The notes: generated from the sequence alone by a model not told the origin. Shown: positions 11,091 through 22,647, numbered from the stretch's first letter. The stretch: DNA of 64,000 bases from Serripes groenlandicus (GCA_031761405.1 JASEVX010000003.1:20449849-20513848); one strand, 5' to 3'. Numbers and translations are program-made.

Positions 11091-11416
11091 GCCGAGCACC
11101 GGTTGCTCAGTCGGTAGCGACTCGAGCTGTCAATCCAGGGTTTGTGAGTTCGAACCCAAGCACGGCTAACATTCTTTCCGTCATTTGACAAAAGTCACTG
11201 TGACATGCGTCATCCACCAATGGGCTAACAGTATAGGTGGAAAAGCAGCCAGTTGCTTGGTGAGTGGTGTACAAGTCGATATTGGCTTCGAAAGAATGTT
11301 GTGTAAGTACTGGTGTGGGAAAGCCAGGAAAACATGGGTAGGTACACTGACCGCCGTGATATGACCAAAGCTGTTGAAAGCGGCGTTAAACTCCAAACAA
11401 ACAAACAAACAAACAA
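11091..11416 (+). mobile_element. tRNA-derived SINE, full-length
   Basis: The head (GGTTGCTCAGTCGGTAGCGA as A box, GTGAGTTCGAACCC as B box) is followed by a body with TGGGCTAACAGTATAGGTGG and GCAGCCAGTTGCTTGGTGAG. The 3' part has GACCGCCGTGATATGACC, CTGTTGAAAGCGGCGTTAAA and an (AAAC)n tail. This composition matches known mollusc SINEs. Fragments of the same family are at 4183, 11521, 12302 and 15750, and its tail sequence is amplified at 57683-58300. Confidence 0.85.
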
Positions 11417-11520
11417 GTCGATATAATTCTGATATCCGTATCATCCGTTAGTGAGTTGTGTTATAGATAAAACAAGTTCAACCATCCAATACTGCTTTCA
11501 GAAACCCGTCTTCAAACAAT

Positions 11521-11582
11521 TGGTTATCAGCATATGTGGAAAGGCAGCCAGTTGTTTTGTGAGTGGTCTACACGTCAATCTA
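11521..11582 (+). mobile_element. SINE body fragment
   Basis: GGTTATCAGCATATGTGGAA and GGCAGCCAGTTGTTTTGTGA repeat the body of the SINE just upstream. Confidence 0.6.
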
Positions 11583-11608
11583 CTAAGAGAGTGATGTGAT
11601 AAATTAAA

Positions 11609-12060
11609 CAAGAGGGCCGTGATGGCCCTGGATCGCTCATCTGATTTTATTTCTTTTCACTTTAGCCATATAAGCCTCGCCCCCTGGCGACCATAGTTTT
11701 TGACCAATAAACATGGCTTGAAGGAATCTGATAGAGGGTCACCCTAGGAATATTTCTACAAATCTATTTGAAAATCGGCCTCACACTTTCAGAGGAGAAT
11801 ATTTTTTAAGTTTTCACTATAGCCATATAATACAAAATAGCCCGGCCCTGTGGCGGCCATGTTTTTCGACCAATCAATATGGCTTGATGAAATCTGATAG
11901 AGGGTCATCCAAGGAACATTTCTACAAATTATTTGAAAATCTGCCAACTAGTTTGGGAGAAGAAGAATTTTAAAGTTGTTTTCGTTTCGTTGCCATGGAA
12001 ACCAGAATACCAACATTTTGAAGGTATTCTGGTGCACTCTAGCCGTAATTTTCAATATGC
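11609..12060 (+). mobile_element. CAAGAG-type element, CTCACCT family, 3' end missing
   Basis: Starts CAAGAGGGCCGTGATGGCCC (5' hairpin) then TGGATCGCTCATCTG. The core has two units of about 165 bp with CCCTGGCGACCATAG, CAATCAATATGGCTTGA and TTGCCATGGAAACCAGAATA. The same core fills 36072-38790 and 45362-46255. No 3' terminus is recognisable. Confidence 0.7.
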
Positions 12061-12301
12061 GCGAAAGGTCAGTCTTTCAAAACTCCAATTCAAACACTTT
12101 CAATTCATCACACATACATAACATGTAAACTCGCTTTCACTTATTCAATGCAGTCAGCTAGAGCCTCAAGCTTTTCAAGTAAAAAAAAGGTTTTCTTACG
12201 GACTATTTAGTCACAGTTATATTCTGTTATTTCTTATCTCATAAAGGGCTTAGGAAAACGGTACTCTCGCCAAATACCGGTAGTCTGCTTTACAACTAAT
12301 G

Positions 12302-12403
12302 TCAGGCCCCGGTAGCTCAGTCGGTGGCGACGCGGGCTTTCAATCCATGTCGTTTCGTGAGTTCGAACCTCAGCTCTGCCAACATTCTTTCCGACGTTTG
12401 AAA
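12302..12403 (+). mobile_element. SINE head, interrupted by a CAAGAG element
   Basis: GGCCCCGGTAGCTCAGTCGG and GTGAGTTCGAACCTCAGC are A- and B-box regions. The copy stops at 12403 exactly where a CAAGAGCTGTCGG element begins. Confidence 0.75.
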
Positions 12404-13642
12404 CAAGAGCTGTCGGAGGACAGCGTGCTCGACTTTTTTGTGCTTGCCAATAGAGAAAACATAACCAAGTACTTTATCATATTATTTATAAGCAAAGTAC
12501 TTTATAATTCGTAAAAGAGTCATACTTCTTACAAAAACATTTACTGAAGTATGCACTCTTGGCTGTTGGTGGAGGTAAGGATGGTTACAAGATTGTTGTA
12601 AGTGTTTAAGCTATATCTCTAATTGTTTTGAAAAAAATTGATTTGTTATGAATAATTTAACTAAAATTATAAACCGAAAAAAGGGCCATAATTCTTAAAC
12701 AAAACTTGACCGAGTTATGTACTCTTGTCTGTTGATGGAGGTTATGATGATAAATAAGTATTGTAAGTTTATAAGCTAACACTAATGGTTTTGAAAAAAA
12801 GTGGGGTGGTATGAAAAACTTAACCAAAATTCTTAGGCGAAAAATGGCCATAATTCTTACCAAAAACATTGACAGAGTTATGTACTCCTGTCTGGTTGAT
12901 GGAGATAATGATCGTGAAAAAGTGTTGTAAGTTTCAAAGCAATATCTGTAATGGTTTTGAATAAAAGTAAATTGGTACAAAAACTTAACCGAAATTCCAA
13001 GTCGAAAATGGGTCATAATTCTTACAAAAATCTTGACAGAATTATGTTCTATTATCTGTTGATGGAGTTAATGATGGTGAACAAGTGTTGTAAGTTTCGA
13101 GGCCATATCTATAATGGTTTTGAAAATAAGTAAATTGGTACAAAAGACTAAACCAAAATTCTAATTCGAAAAAGGGCCATAATTCTTAGAAAAATCTTGA
13201 CAGAGTTATGTATTCTTGTCTGTTGATAGAAGTATTGATGATGACTAAGTGTTGTAAGTCTCAAAGCAATGCCTGTAATGGTTTTGAAAAAAAGGAAATT
13301 GGTACAAAAAAACTTTAACCAAAATTCTAAGTAAAATAATTTCCTACAAAAACCTTGACAGAGTTATGTACTCTTGTCTTTTGATGGAGGTAATGATGGT
13401 GAATAAGTGTTGTAAGTTTGAAAGCAATATCTGTAATGGTTTTAAAAAAAAAGTGAATTTGTACAAACATCTTAACCAAAATTCTATGTCGAAAAAGGGC
13501 CATTATTCTTACAAACATCTTGACAGAGCTATGTACTCTTGTCTGTTGATAGAAGTAATGATGGTGAATAAGTGTTGTAAGTTTCGAAGCCATATCTGCA
13601 ATGTTTTTTGAAAAAAAGTGAATTGGTACAAAATGTTTAACC
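12404..13642 (+). mobile_element. CAAGAG-type element, CTCGACT family, with ~165-bp tandem core
   Basis: Starts CAAGAGCTGTCGGAGGACAG (5' hairpin GCTGTC/GGACAGC) and CGTGCTCGACTTT. The core has about seven units of roughly 165 bp carrying AGGGCCATAATTCTTACAAA, GACAGAGTTATGTACTC and GTTGTAAGTTTCAAAGC. The expected 3' end (GAATAGTCGAGCT, as at 38315) is absent. Sequence of another family begins at about 13645, so its end was lost or replaced. Confidence 0.75.
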
Positions 13643-14290
13643 AAAAATCGATCACCTGAATGATAGTAAATTAGTAGCAAATATATAACTGCAAATATCT
13701 GTGAACATTTGATCAGGAGTTCAAATGAAACTGCAAGGAGTGGACACTCAGTTATAAAGAAATAGTTTATCAGTAAAAGCCATTTGTATCTTGAAATCTA
13801 ACAAGAACTTTAATAAGAATGGAATTATAAAGTTTTGTCATTTTGCACCTTTCCTGATGCCGCTTTGCTGCCCTGTTTGTCAACGAAATCAATATGGCTT
13901 AAACAGTTTTTGTCGAGTCACCCGAAGAACATTTCTGCCAAATTATCTTGGAATCTGATACATGGATTATGGAGATGGAGGTTTTTAAAGTTTAGGTATT
14001 TTTCTCAATTTCTGATGTCACAGCAACAAAAATTCTACACAGAATGCAAGTCTTTGAACAATTTTGAAAGAGGACCATCAAAGGAACATTCCTGTGAAGT
14101 AACGTTGAAATTGGTCGAGTGGAATGGTTGGAGTTGTCATTTGTAGCTAAAAGTTCAATTTACCCCTTTTGTGATGACGCGAGGTTGCTATGATTTTGTA
14201 AGCAATCAATACGGCTTGAACAAATTAAGTATAGGATCACTGAAGTAGGATTCCTATTCAATTTACTTAATATCAGACAAGAACTTAAAA
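13643..14290 (+). mobile_element. CAAGAG-type element body (ATCGATCACCTG family), left part
   Basis: AAATCGATCACCTGAATGAT and the following 600 bp match 61583-62175 closely, for example GAACTTTAATAAGAATGGAA and CCTTTCCTGATGCCGCTTTG. The very 5' end is missing. It is interrupted at 14291 by another element. Confidence 0.7.
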
Positions 14291-14422
14291 CAAGAGCACC
14301 GCGTACGGCACAGACGCTCAATAGAAAACAGAAAAAAAGCTGAGCTGAACAAAAAACCTTAACCGGACGACGACGCCGCCGCCGACGACGACGACACCAG
14401 GGTCATGACAATAGTTCTCGTT
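14291..14422 (+). mobile_element. Short CAAGAG element nested in the previous one
   Basis: CAAGAGCACCGCGTACGGCA to ATAGTTCTCGTT, 132 bp, containing a GACGACGCCGCC tract. Flanks are ACTTAAAA and AAAAATGG. In the paralogous element at 61557 a different CAAGAG element sits at the same position (62176). Confidence 0.7.
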
Positions 14423-15560
14423 AAAAATGGAATTTCCAAATTTTGTCATTTTGCTCCTTTTCTGATGCCTCCTGAATGCCATGTTTTTCAACCAAACAGT
14501 ATGCCTTGAACAATCTGTGTAGAGGCTCACCCAAGGAACATTTCTACCAAACTATATTGGAATCTGACATGCAGATTCAGAGGAGAAGGTTTTTAAAGTT
14601 TGGACATTTGCCCCCTTTCTGATGCCGCAGCAACCCTGGCGGCCATGATTTTCAACAGATCGGACATATTTGAACAATCTTGGTAGAGGGTGCCCCAAGG
14701 AACATTTTTGAAAAATAATTTTCAAATCGGGCTAATACTTTTGGACAAGAAGATTTTTAAAGTTTTAACAATGCACATATATGGAAAACAAGCTTCACCC
14801 CCCCTGGCGGCCATGTTTTTTCAACGGATCGTAACTATTTGAACAATCTGGGTAAAGGGTGCCCCAAGGAACATTTGTGAAAAATAATTTTCAAATCAGG
14901 CCAGTACTTTTGGACAAGAAGATTTTTAAAGTTTTAACAATGCACATATAAGGAAAACAAGATCCGCCCCCTGGCTGCCATGTTTTTCAACGGATCGGAA
15001 AAATTTGAACAATCTTGGTAAAGGGTGCCCCAAGGAGCATGTGTGCAAAATAATTTTCAGATCGGGCCAGTACTTTTGGACAAGAAGATTTTTAAAGTTT
15101 TAACGATGCACATATAAGGAAAACAAGCTCCGCCCCCTGGCGGCCAGGTTTTTCAACGGATTGGAAATATTTGAACAATCTTGGTAAAGGGTGCCCCGAG
15201 GAGCATGTGTGCAAAATAATTTTCAGATCGGGCCAGTACTTTTGGACAAGAAGATTTTTAAAGTTTTAACGATGCACATATAAGGAAAACAAGCTCCGCC
15301 CCCTGGCGGCCATGTTTTTCAACGGATTGGAAATATTTGAACAATCTTGGTAAAGGGTGCCCCAATGAGCATTTGTGCAAAATAATTTTCAAATCGGGCC
15401 AGTACTTTTGGACAAGAAGAGTTTTAAAGTTTTAACAATGCACATATAAGGAAAATAAGTTCCGCCGCTTGGCGGCCATGTTTTTCAACGGATCGGAAAT
15501 ATTTGAACAATCTTGGTAGAGGGTACCCCAAGGAACATTTGTGCAAAATAATTTTTTTTT
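14423..15560 (+). repeat. ~167-bp tandem core of the GCCGCAGCAACC family, about six units
   Basis: Units carry CAAGCTCCGCCCCCTGGCGG, CATGTTTTTCAACGGATCGG, TTGGTAAAGGGTGCCCCAAG, and AGTACTTTTGGACAAGAAGA. The same units occur at 62240-62880 and 63280-63600. Confidence 0.9.
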
Positions 15561-15749
15561 GATGCCGCAGCATGTAAATGATTCATATATAAGCTATTTA
15601 TATTAACATATTCCTGGGTGAGATTCCCCCAATTTTCTCATACGAAATCCTTACGGTAATTATTATTACAGCATAAGGACAATATAGAGAGACTATGTGT
15701 TGTATCTTAACGAGGTAGTGTGTGTTTTTTCCTCAAATGAAAACTCGGA

Positions 15750-15892
15750 TGTCTGTGGGCTAACAGTCTATGTGTAAAAACATCCAGTTGCTTGGACATT
15801 CTTGTGTAGAGTACTTGTGTGAGAAAACGAGGAATCACATAAGTAGATGAACTGGCCGCCATGATATGAATTAAACATTGTTGCACATGGTA
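15750..15892 (+). mobile_element. SINE fragment, body and start of tail
   Basis: TGTGGGCTAACAGTCTATGT, CATCCAGTTGCTTGG and AACTGGCCGCCATGATATGA follow the order of the SINE at 11091-11416. Confidence 0.7.
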
Positions 15893-16050
15893 TTTAAACC
15901 TAATTAATCATCATTACTATCACGGTTTAATGATCCCAAGCATGTTGTTTTCAACAAATTGAATCCAGTTTTCAATGCCGAAAAACCCGGGTAGAACATA
16001 GCATTTCCCTTTGGTGCGTTACAAGGATATGCCATGCGGTACTTCTGATT

Positions 16051-16242
16051 TTACCTTTTCATAGATATAACAAGCTTGCAACAGACCACTTTGAAAAAAA
16101 CATCCAGGCAAGATCACAAACGAAGAAATGTATTTTTTTCAAAAGTAGCAAAGAAATGCGGCAAAAGAAGAAATTGCTCAGAATGAATAATTACCACATA
16201 ATTTACAAAAGTTGTCTGGTGCAGGTTGGAAAGGGGGGTTAA
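16051..16242. mobile_element. TTAA element, diverged
   Basis: GGCAAAAGAAGAAATTGCTC (centre), GTTGTCTGGTGCAGGTTGG and GGAAAGGGGGGTTAA (right end) are recognisable; the left end is degraded. Confidence 0.5.
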
Positions 16243-16729
16243 TGCATATCCCAATAGTCAGTAATAATATGGCTAGTTTCTTATGGGAGCTCAGACGATC
16301 ATTTGCGAGAGGAATCTGCTGTGGCAAAAGGGATTTCTGAGTGGACATTCTTGGTCGATAAGCGCTCGCGGAGTACCCATGGCCAAGGCACATTTCCTAG
16401 CTTACTATTGGTTTGTTACCTAAGAGATGAATCATAACTAAATATTCTGTCGTCGTTGTTTTACTGAAATACCGTGTAAACGGGTTAAAACCTCAAGAAT
16501 ATCAAACAGACGCGGCGTCGCCCATGTGAATTCCACTAATTCTTTCACCATCGACAATATTCTAAGTCCATCAGCTTTTTACCATATTTTTGACATATTT
16601 TAGGAACGTCCAAGAAAAAAGTGACATCTGGACAATTGGAAGTGTAATTTTTGCTAGGGGTAACAGCCATTTGTCAGTAGTAACCTTTTACTTCTAATAG
16701 TAAATACCATTGAAGTAACATAAGGGGAA

Positions 16730-17946
16730 CAAGATGTGTTTGTGAAACACTGATGCCCCCCAATGGCAACATCTAGGTCAAAGGTCAAGGTCGCAAGGTA
16801 TACACATGTGAAATATGGTAGCATTACCTGTTATTGTTCAAAAGTAGTGGGGAAGGTTAAAAAAAAAATTGAGAATGGCAACATCTAGGTCAAAGGTAAA
16901 GGTCGCAAGGTCAAACATGTTGGTACTGACAGAAAGGTCATGTCACAAGGAATACACATGTGAAATATGGTAGCCGTATCTGTTATGGTTCAAAAGTAAT
17001 GGCCAAGGTTAAAGTTTTTTTCGAGAATGGCAACATCTAGGTCGCAAGGTCAAAAATGTTGGTACCGACATGTGAAATATGGTAGCCATACCTGTTATGG
17101 TTCAAAAGTAATGGCCAAGGTTAAAGTTTTTTTCGAGAATGGCAACATCTTGGTCAAGGTCAAGGTCGCAAGGTACTGACAGAAAGGTCATGTCACAAGG
17201 AATACACATGTGAAATATGGTAGCCATACCTGTTATGGTTCAAAAGAAATGGCCAAGGTTAAAGTTTTTTTCGAGAATGGCAACATCTAGGTCAAGGTCA
17301 AGGTCGCAAGGTGAAAAATGTTGGTACTGACAGAAAGGTCATGTCACAAGGAATACACATGTGAAATATGGTAGCCGTATCTGTTATGGTTCAAAAGTAA
17401 TGGCCAAGGTTAAAGTTTTTTTCGAGAATGGCAACATCTAGGTCAAAGGTCAAGGTCGCAAGGTCAAAAATGTTGGTACTGACAGAAAGGTCATGTCACA
17501 AGGAATATACATGTGAAATATGGTAGCCGTACCTGTTATGGTTCAAAAGAAATGGCCAAGGTTAAAGTTTTTTTTTAGTATGGCAACATCTAGGTCAAAG
17601 GTCAAGGTCGCAAGGTCAAAAATGTTGGTATTGACAGAAAGGTCATGTCACAAGGAATACACATGTGAAATATGGTAGCCGTATCTGTTATGGTTCAAAA
17701 GTAATGGCCAAGGTTAAAGTTTTTTTCGAGAATGGCAACCTCTAGGTCAAAGGTCAAGGTCGCAAGGTCAAAAATGTTGGTACTGACAGAAAGGTCATGT
17801 CACAAGGAATACACATGTGAAATATGGTAGCCGTACCTGTTATGGTTCAAAAGTAATGGCCAAGGTTAAAGTTTTTTTTGTGCAGACAGACCAACAGACA
17901 GGCCAAAAACTATATGCCCCCCGAATCGGAGATTCCGTGGGGGCAT
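16730..17946 (+). mobile_element. CAAGATG element, GCCCCC family, complete
   Basis: 5' CAAGATGTGTTTGTGAAACA with TGATGCCCCCC; 3' CCCCCCGAATCGGAGATTCC then GTGGGGGCAT before an AAAAA run. ATGCCCCC/GGGGGCAT are subterminal inverted repeats, and CGAATCGGAGATTCC gives a 3' hairpin. The core holds about seven units of about 150 bp with AATGGCAACATCTAGGTCAA, GACAGAAAGGTCATGTCACA, ACACATGTGAAATATGGTAG; some units are shortened to about 111 bp. No coding sequence. Confidence 0.85.
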
Positions 17947-17951
17947 AAAAA

Positions 17952-18207
17952 GCGCACTTGCTATAGAAGCTTCCGAAAAACTTTCCATCAAATGATTGCC
18001 AAGAAATAGTGGAAAACAAACGTTGGTATATAACCGGATTTATAATAATAAAGGGGGGCAATAACTCTTTGTATAGAAGCTTCCTTTTAAAATGCCATTG
18101 AATTGCATCCGATGATTGCCAAGAATCAGTGCAGACTGAAATAAGATGACAGACCGACCGTAACAATGACTACTATATACCCCCTAAAACTTCGTTTACG
18201 GGGGTAT
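17952..18207 (+). mobile_element. Element fragment with TACCCCC/GGGGGTA 3' hairpin
   Basis: The unit AAAGGGGGGCAATAACTCT and a GACAGACCGACCG tract lead to the 3' hairpin ACCCCCTAAAACTTCGTTT / ACGGGGGT. The 5' end is missing. Two related halves (TATAGAAGCTTCC, GATTGCCAAGAA) make a repeat of about 100 bp. Confidence 0.65.
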
Positions 18208-18290
18208 AACAATTTTGTGAGGGAAAACGCGCCAATATATCCAAGGTTCAAATCTTGTGAAAAGCGGAGAATTCATCATATTCAGGACAT

Positions 18291-19157
18291 GGCTCAAGGT
18301 AGCAGAACACGAGGAACATTGACACGTTCTACCATGTAACACGTCTTCAGCAGCTCAAGGTAGCAGAACACGAGGAACATTGACACGTTCTACCATGTAA
18401 CACATCTGCAGCAGCTCAAGGTAGCAGAACACGAGGAACATTGACACGTTCTAACATGTAACACGTCTGCAGCAGCTCAAGGTAGCAGAACACGAGGAAC
18501 ATTGACCCGTTCTATCAAGTAACACGTCTACAGCAGCTCAAGTTAGCAGAATACGAGAAACATTGACACGTTCTAACATGTAACACGTCTGCAGCCGCTA
18601 AAGGTAGCAGAACACGATGAACATTGACACGTTCTACCATGTAACACATCTGCAGCAGCTCAAGATAGCAGAACACGAGGAACATTGACACGTCTGCAGC
18701 AGCTCAAGGTAGCAGAACACGGGGAACATTGACACGTTCTACCATGTAACGTGTCTGCAGCAGCTCAAGGTAGCAGAACACGAGGAACATTGACACGTTC
18801 TACCATGTAACACGTCTGCAGCAGCTCAAGGTAGCAGAACACGAGGAAAATTGACACGTTCTACCATGTAACACGTCTGCAGCAGCTCAAGGTAGCAGAA
18901 CACGAGGAACATTGACACGTTCTACCATGTAACACGTCTGCAGCAGCTCAAGGTAGCAGAACACGAGGAACATTGACACGTTCTACCATGTAACACGTCT
19001 GCAGCAGCTCAAGGTAGCAGAACACGAGGAACATTGACACGTTCTACCATGTAACACGTCTGCAGCAGCTCAAGGTAGCAGAACACGAGGAACATTGACA
19101 CGTTCTACCATGTAACACGTCTGCAGCAGCTCAAGGTAGCAGAACACGAGGAACATC
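18291..19157 (+). repeat. 61-bp satellite array, about 14 units
   Basis: The unit is CAGCAGCTCAAGGTAGCAGA, ACACGAGGAACATTGACACG, TTCTACCATGTAACACGTCT, G. Most units are near-identical; one near 18680 is shortened by about 20 bp. The array runs directly into CATCTGCAGCAGACGACACT at 19173, the start motif of a TTAA element, and the unit itself holds CGTCTGCAGCAGCTC. Confidence 0.95.
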
Positions 19158-19159
19158 GA

Positions 19160-19270
19160 TTCATTCTAACACATCTGCAGCAGACGACACTGAAAACGTC
19201 TGCTTAAATAAGTTCACAATGATTAAGTTCTCCTTTTGCCAGAAAGTTTTCACATTTGGGAAAGTGAAAC
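19160..19270. mobile_element. TTAA-element remnant at the edge of the 61-bp array
   Basis: CTGCAGCAGACGACACTGAA, GTTCTCCTTTTGCC and ATTTGGGAAAGTG are parts of the TTAA element in order. Confidence 0.55.
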
Positions 19271-19900
19271 ATGTTCCGATCGAACCATCTTTCAGATATA
19301 ATAAACAATAGCCCACGTGTCTTACATATATTTCTGAATGAGTTTATTTATTGCTTTAGCATAGACAGAAAATGAAGGATTAAAATCGCTTACACACTTA
19401 TTACACATACATATCCCCAGGGTTCACAGGTTGTTTGCTTTCAGTAAGCAAGCCACGTCCATGAAAGAAGGCCCTATACATATTAAAACAGTCGAGATAT
19501 CGTGAATATACTTATCTACAAAATCTCAAGACATTTGACTATCTGCGTAGATAATGGCAATTTTGAGCCCAATCTAATCTCGATCTTGGCAACTTTCAAG
19601 TAACATGGGGTCATCTTTCTTTAACGATAGCTCCTGTACAGTATCGTTTTCTTTAATATTACAAACTAATACTGACTGAAACAATGAATACTATACAGTT
19701 TTAACAGAAGAAGCACCGTTGCACTTCAATGGCTTATCAAAATTGGTCAGAAACTATGGTATCAATACTTTAGCTAACAACCCTTTAAAACCGGAGATCA
19801 GCCTATTAACAAAAAGAACTACATGCCAGTATATACAGTATTATATCAAGAGACCTAGACAATGGGGAGTTCACATACCTTCTCCCGACAATATTTATCT
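19270..19900. other. No feature recognised
   Basis: No exon, tandem repeat or element ends were identified; an open frame from 19719 has no recognisable homology. Confidence 0.4.
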
Positions 19901-19911
19901 TTTTATCCAAC

Positions 19912-19982
19912 CAAACCAAATGTTGTGGGTACTTAAAAGAGTCTCTGTGAGAGGATTCTTTTTGAGTACCCACCACACAGAG
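19912..19982. mobile_element. Foldback repeat (GTGGGTACT...AGTACCCAC)
   Basis: ATGTTGTGGGTACTTAAAAG pairs with TTTTTGAGTACCCACCACAC. The best-preserved copy is at 28904-29009. Confidence 0.65.
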
Positions 19983-20181
19983 TTTGAGAGAGTCAAATGA
20001 TAATTTTAGAACATGAAATTCGCCTCTTATATAGGGCTCTGCAATATCACAAAACATAGAATTCTGGAATGTTGCTTGGCCAACATTTCAAGACTCTCTC
20101 CCATACATTTAACAATACAGGAGCCCAATGAAGCCAAAAGGATCCTCAGTACATTATAGCTGCATCAAGTGAAAATGTCTC

Positions 20182-20368
20182 TTAACCCTTTCCCTCATAC
20201 GACAATTCTGCAGCAGACGACTTTGAACGTATTTTGTTGAAAAATAGAAAATCTCCATAATTGAATGGATAACCTATGACAAAAAGTGGAAAACATTGTG
20301 CCAAAAGGAGAAATTGCACGTTTTGCTGCAGAGGCGTCAGAAAGCGTCTATATGAGGGAAAGGGTTAA
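20182..20368 (+). mobile_element. TTAA element with deleted hairpin arm
   Basis: Both TTAA ends are intact. The sequence jumps from AATTGCACGTTTTG straight to CTGCAGAGGCGTCAG, a 43-bp internal deletion relative to 7539-7768. Confidence 0.85.
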
Positions 20369-20518
20369 TGCATATGCAAATGGTGAAGATTCAGATAAGC
20401 ACATGATCAAGTCTCAACAAAGTTATCCGTTTCTGCATCCATGTATAAGAGACATAGATCTAATTTGTTATGAGAAACAAGCAGTGAATCCTGGACTCAA
20501 TCCATAGGTTCAATTATG

Positions 20519-20642
20519 TTAACCCTTTTCCCACATACAACACGTCTACAGCAGATGAGCAATTTTTCTTTTTGTCACAATGTTTTCAAAAGTCGTCTGC
20601 TGCAGAGGCGTCAGAACTCGTCTATGTCTGCACAAGGGTTAA
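20519..20642. mobile_element. TTAA element, internally deleted (124 bp)
   Basis: TTAACCCTTTTCCCACATAC at the left, GTCGTCTGCTGCAGAGGCG inside, GGGTTAA at the right. Its last TTAA is the first TTAA of the next copy. Confidence 0.75.
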
Positions 20643-20860
20643 CTCTTTCCCACAAATCTTCGGCCGACAACTTTGTTAACATATAGGCAAAAGTAAGGAA
20701 ACTTTCAATAAACGAAAGTGTAATTATTGAACAGAGTTGAAAACACTGTTGCAAAAGGGGATTTTGCTCATTATGAGCAATTTGTCCTACTGCCACAATG
20801 TTTTGGAAAGTCGTCTGCTGCAGAGGCGTCAGAAAGTCTATGTATGTTGAAAAGGGTTCA
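20639..20860. mobile_element. TTAA element sharing its left TTAA
   Basis: TTAACTCTTTCCCACAAATC to GTTGAAAAGGGTTCAG, central hairpin GATTTTGCTCATTATGAGCA. Confidence 0.75.
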
Positions 20861-21224
20861 GTAAAATGGTGATGCAACAAATTCACCTGATAAGACCCAT
20901 AAGTACCGCTCAGATGGGTCTGTGTTTACATGCACATGTCTCACTAGACTGGTCGCTGACCACACCAAATGTGATGTCTAGACCTACATTACCTCGTACC
21001 AAGACAGCTGGAGGTATAGCCCAAATTGATACCAAAGAACGAATCCTTTCAGTTTCAGAGGGCTCAAAATGAAGAAGAATCATACTTAACAAATTAAACT
21101 AAGTGAAATATACTAGTAGTACTAATAATTACATGCAAGTAGATATTAACATTGTATACAGCACTTGTGTTGCATGTTCCATGGTTCAGTCAATAAGTGA
21201 GTAACATATCAGTAAAATTTCAAG

Positions 21225-21452
21225 TTAACCCTTTCCCACATAACTCAAATCTGATGCAGACGACTTTAAAAACAATTCAGCAAAAACATTGAAAATCTCT
21301 TTAAATGGGAGTGTAATCATCGAATAGAGTTGAAAATATGGTGGCAAAAGGAGACATTGCTCATGAAAAGCAATATCTCCTTTTGCCACAATATTTTCAA
21401 AAGTCGTCTGCTGCAGAGGCGATAGAAAGTGTCTGTATGTGGGAAAGCGTTA
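21225..21452. mobile_element. TTAA element
   Basis: TTAACCCTTTCCCACATAAC to GTGGGAAAGCGTTAG; the central hairpin GACATTGCTCATGAAAAGCA is followed by ATATCTCC. The right TTAA is mutated to TTAG. Confidence 0.8.
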
Positions 21453-21569
21453 GGCACATTACTCCCAAGAAATATCTTGTACAAAACAATGGCTGATTTC
21501 AAAATAACGGATCATCAAATTATCAGAAACTAGAGTTCAATAATAAATGATGGCACATATAATCCTTCC

Positions 21570-21789
21570 TTAACCCTTTTCCCTCATACAACAATTCTGC
21601 AGCAGACGACTTTGAACATGTTTTGTCAAAAAATAGAAAATCTCTATCATTGAATGACTAAAAGTGGAAAACATTGTGGCAAAAGGAGAAATTGCTTGTT
21701 TTGAGCAATTTCTTCTTTAGTCACTATATTTTCAAAAAGCTGTCTGCTGCAGAGGTGTCAGAAAGCCTTTATATGAGGGAAAGGGTTAA
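21570..21789 (+). mobile_element. TTAA element, near 230-bp subfamily
   Basis: Both ends are intact; CATACAACAATTCTGCAGCA left and CTTTATATGAGGGAAAGGG right. It lacks about 10 bp before GACTAAAAGTGGAAAAC. Confidence 0.85.
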
Positions 21790-21854
21790 ATAATTCATAT
21801 TCTTTTTGTTGCTATGCATGGGTATGCACAATTCAAAGATTGATGCTATCGAAT

Positions 21855-22078
21855 TTAACTCTTTCACACATGCAGACACATTTGAAACATCTGCATCAGA
21901 TGGGGGGGGGGGGGAAAAACTGTGATAAAAGGAGAAAATGTTCCAAACAAGCATTTTAATCTTTTGTCACAATATTTTCCTTTCATTTATAGAGATTTTA
22001 TAGAAATGTTCTATATCTTTTACCCAGATGTTTTCAAAGTAGTCTGCTGCAGGTTTGTTGTATGTGCGAAAGGTTCTA
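21855..22078. mobile_element. TTAA element, diverged, with a poly-G run
   Basis: TTAACTCTTTCACACATGCA to GTATGTGCGAAAGGTTC; a GGGGGGGGGGGG run is at 21902-21914. Confidence 0.6.
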
Positions 22079-22111
22079 AAAAGCATGTTGTGGCAGTACA
22101 ATACTCTATAC

Positions 22112-22317
22112 TTAACCCTTTCCCTCATAGCAGACGGCTTTTTGAAAACATAGTCACAAAAGAAGAAATTGCACAAAACGTGCAATTTCTCCTTTTGTCA
22201 CAATGTTTTCCACTTTAAGTCATAGGTTATCCATTCAATTATAGAGATTTTCCATTATTTGACAAAATATGTTCAAAGTCGTCTGCTGCAGAATTGTCGT
22301 ATGAGGGAAAGGGTTAA
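22112..22317 (-). mobile_element. TTAA element, 230-bp subfamily, left end shortened
   Basis: CCCTCATAGCAGACGGC shows loss of the AGACGCTTTCTGACGCC segment; the right end GAATTGTCGTATGAGGG is intact. Confidence 0.85.
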
Positions 22318-22432
22318 AGACTATTCATGAGTTACCTTAGCCTCGTTTTCAAGGAGATATAAATATTTGTAAGGATATTATTCAGGAGGGGAGTAATGTA
22401 TTGTGCATTTTTTATTGACTAGCACTGGTTAC

Positions 22433-22647
22433 TTAACCCTTTTAAACCTATAGACGCATCTACAGCCAATAAATTTTGAAATAAATGTGGCAAATGCGGT
22501 AATTGCTCATAATGAGCAATTTCTTTTTCCTTTTGCCTTCATGACCTGTTCAATTCTTTTCAGCAATTACATTTATTTAAATAGAGGTTTTCGAAAGCTT
22601 TTCTCAGATATGTTCAATGTCATTTGTTGTATCTCGTCAAGGGTTAA
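22433..22647. mobile_element. TTAA element, diverged
   Basis: TTAACCCTTTTAAACCTATA to CTCGTCAAGGGTTAA; hairpin GGTAATTGCTCATAATGAGC. Confidence 0.7.

Noticed and set aside
11091..11165. A functional tRNA gene
   Set aside because: A- and B-box-like sequences are present, but no acceptor stem pairs cleanly and the unit continues into a SINE body and (AAAC)n tail.
16740..17880. GGTCAAGGTC-type repeats as nuclear-receptor response elements
   Set aside because: AAGGTCA-like half-sites recur only because they are part of the ~150-bp core unit; nothing indicates regulatory selection.
18291..19157. Possible CRISPR-like array of 61-bp units
   Set aside because: The whole unit repeats without variable spacers; it is a satellite in a eukaryotic genome.
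20866..21092. Overlapping open frames on both strands in sequence not covered by elements
   Set aside because: No homology recognised, no splice context, and neither frame is coherent beyond about 65 codons.
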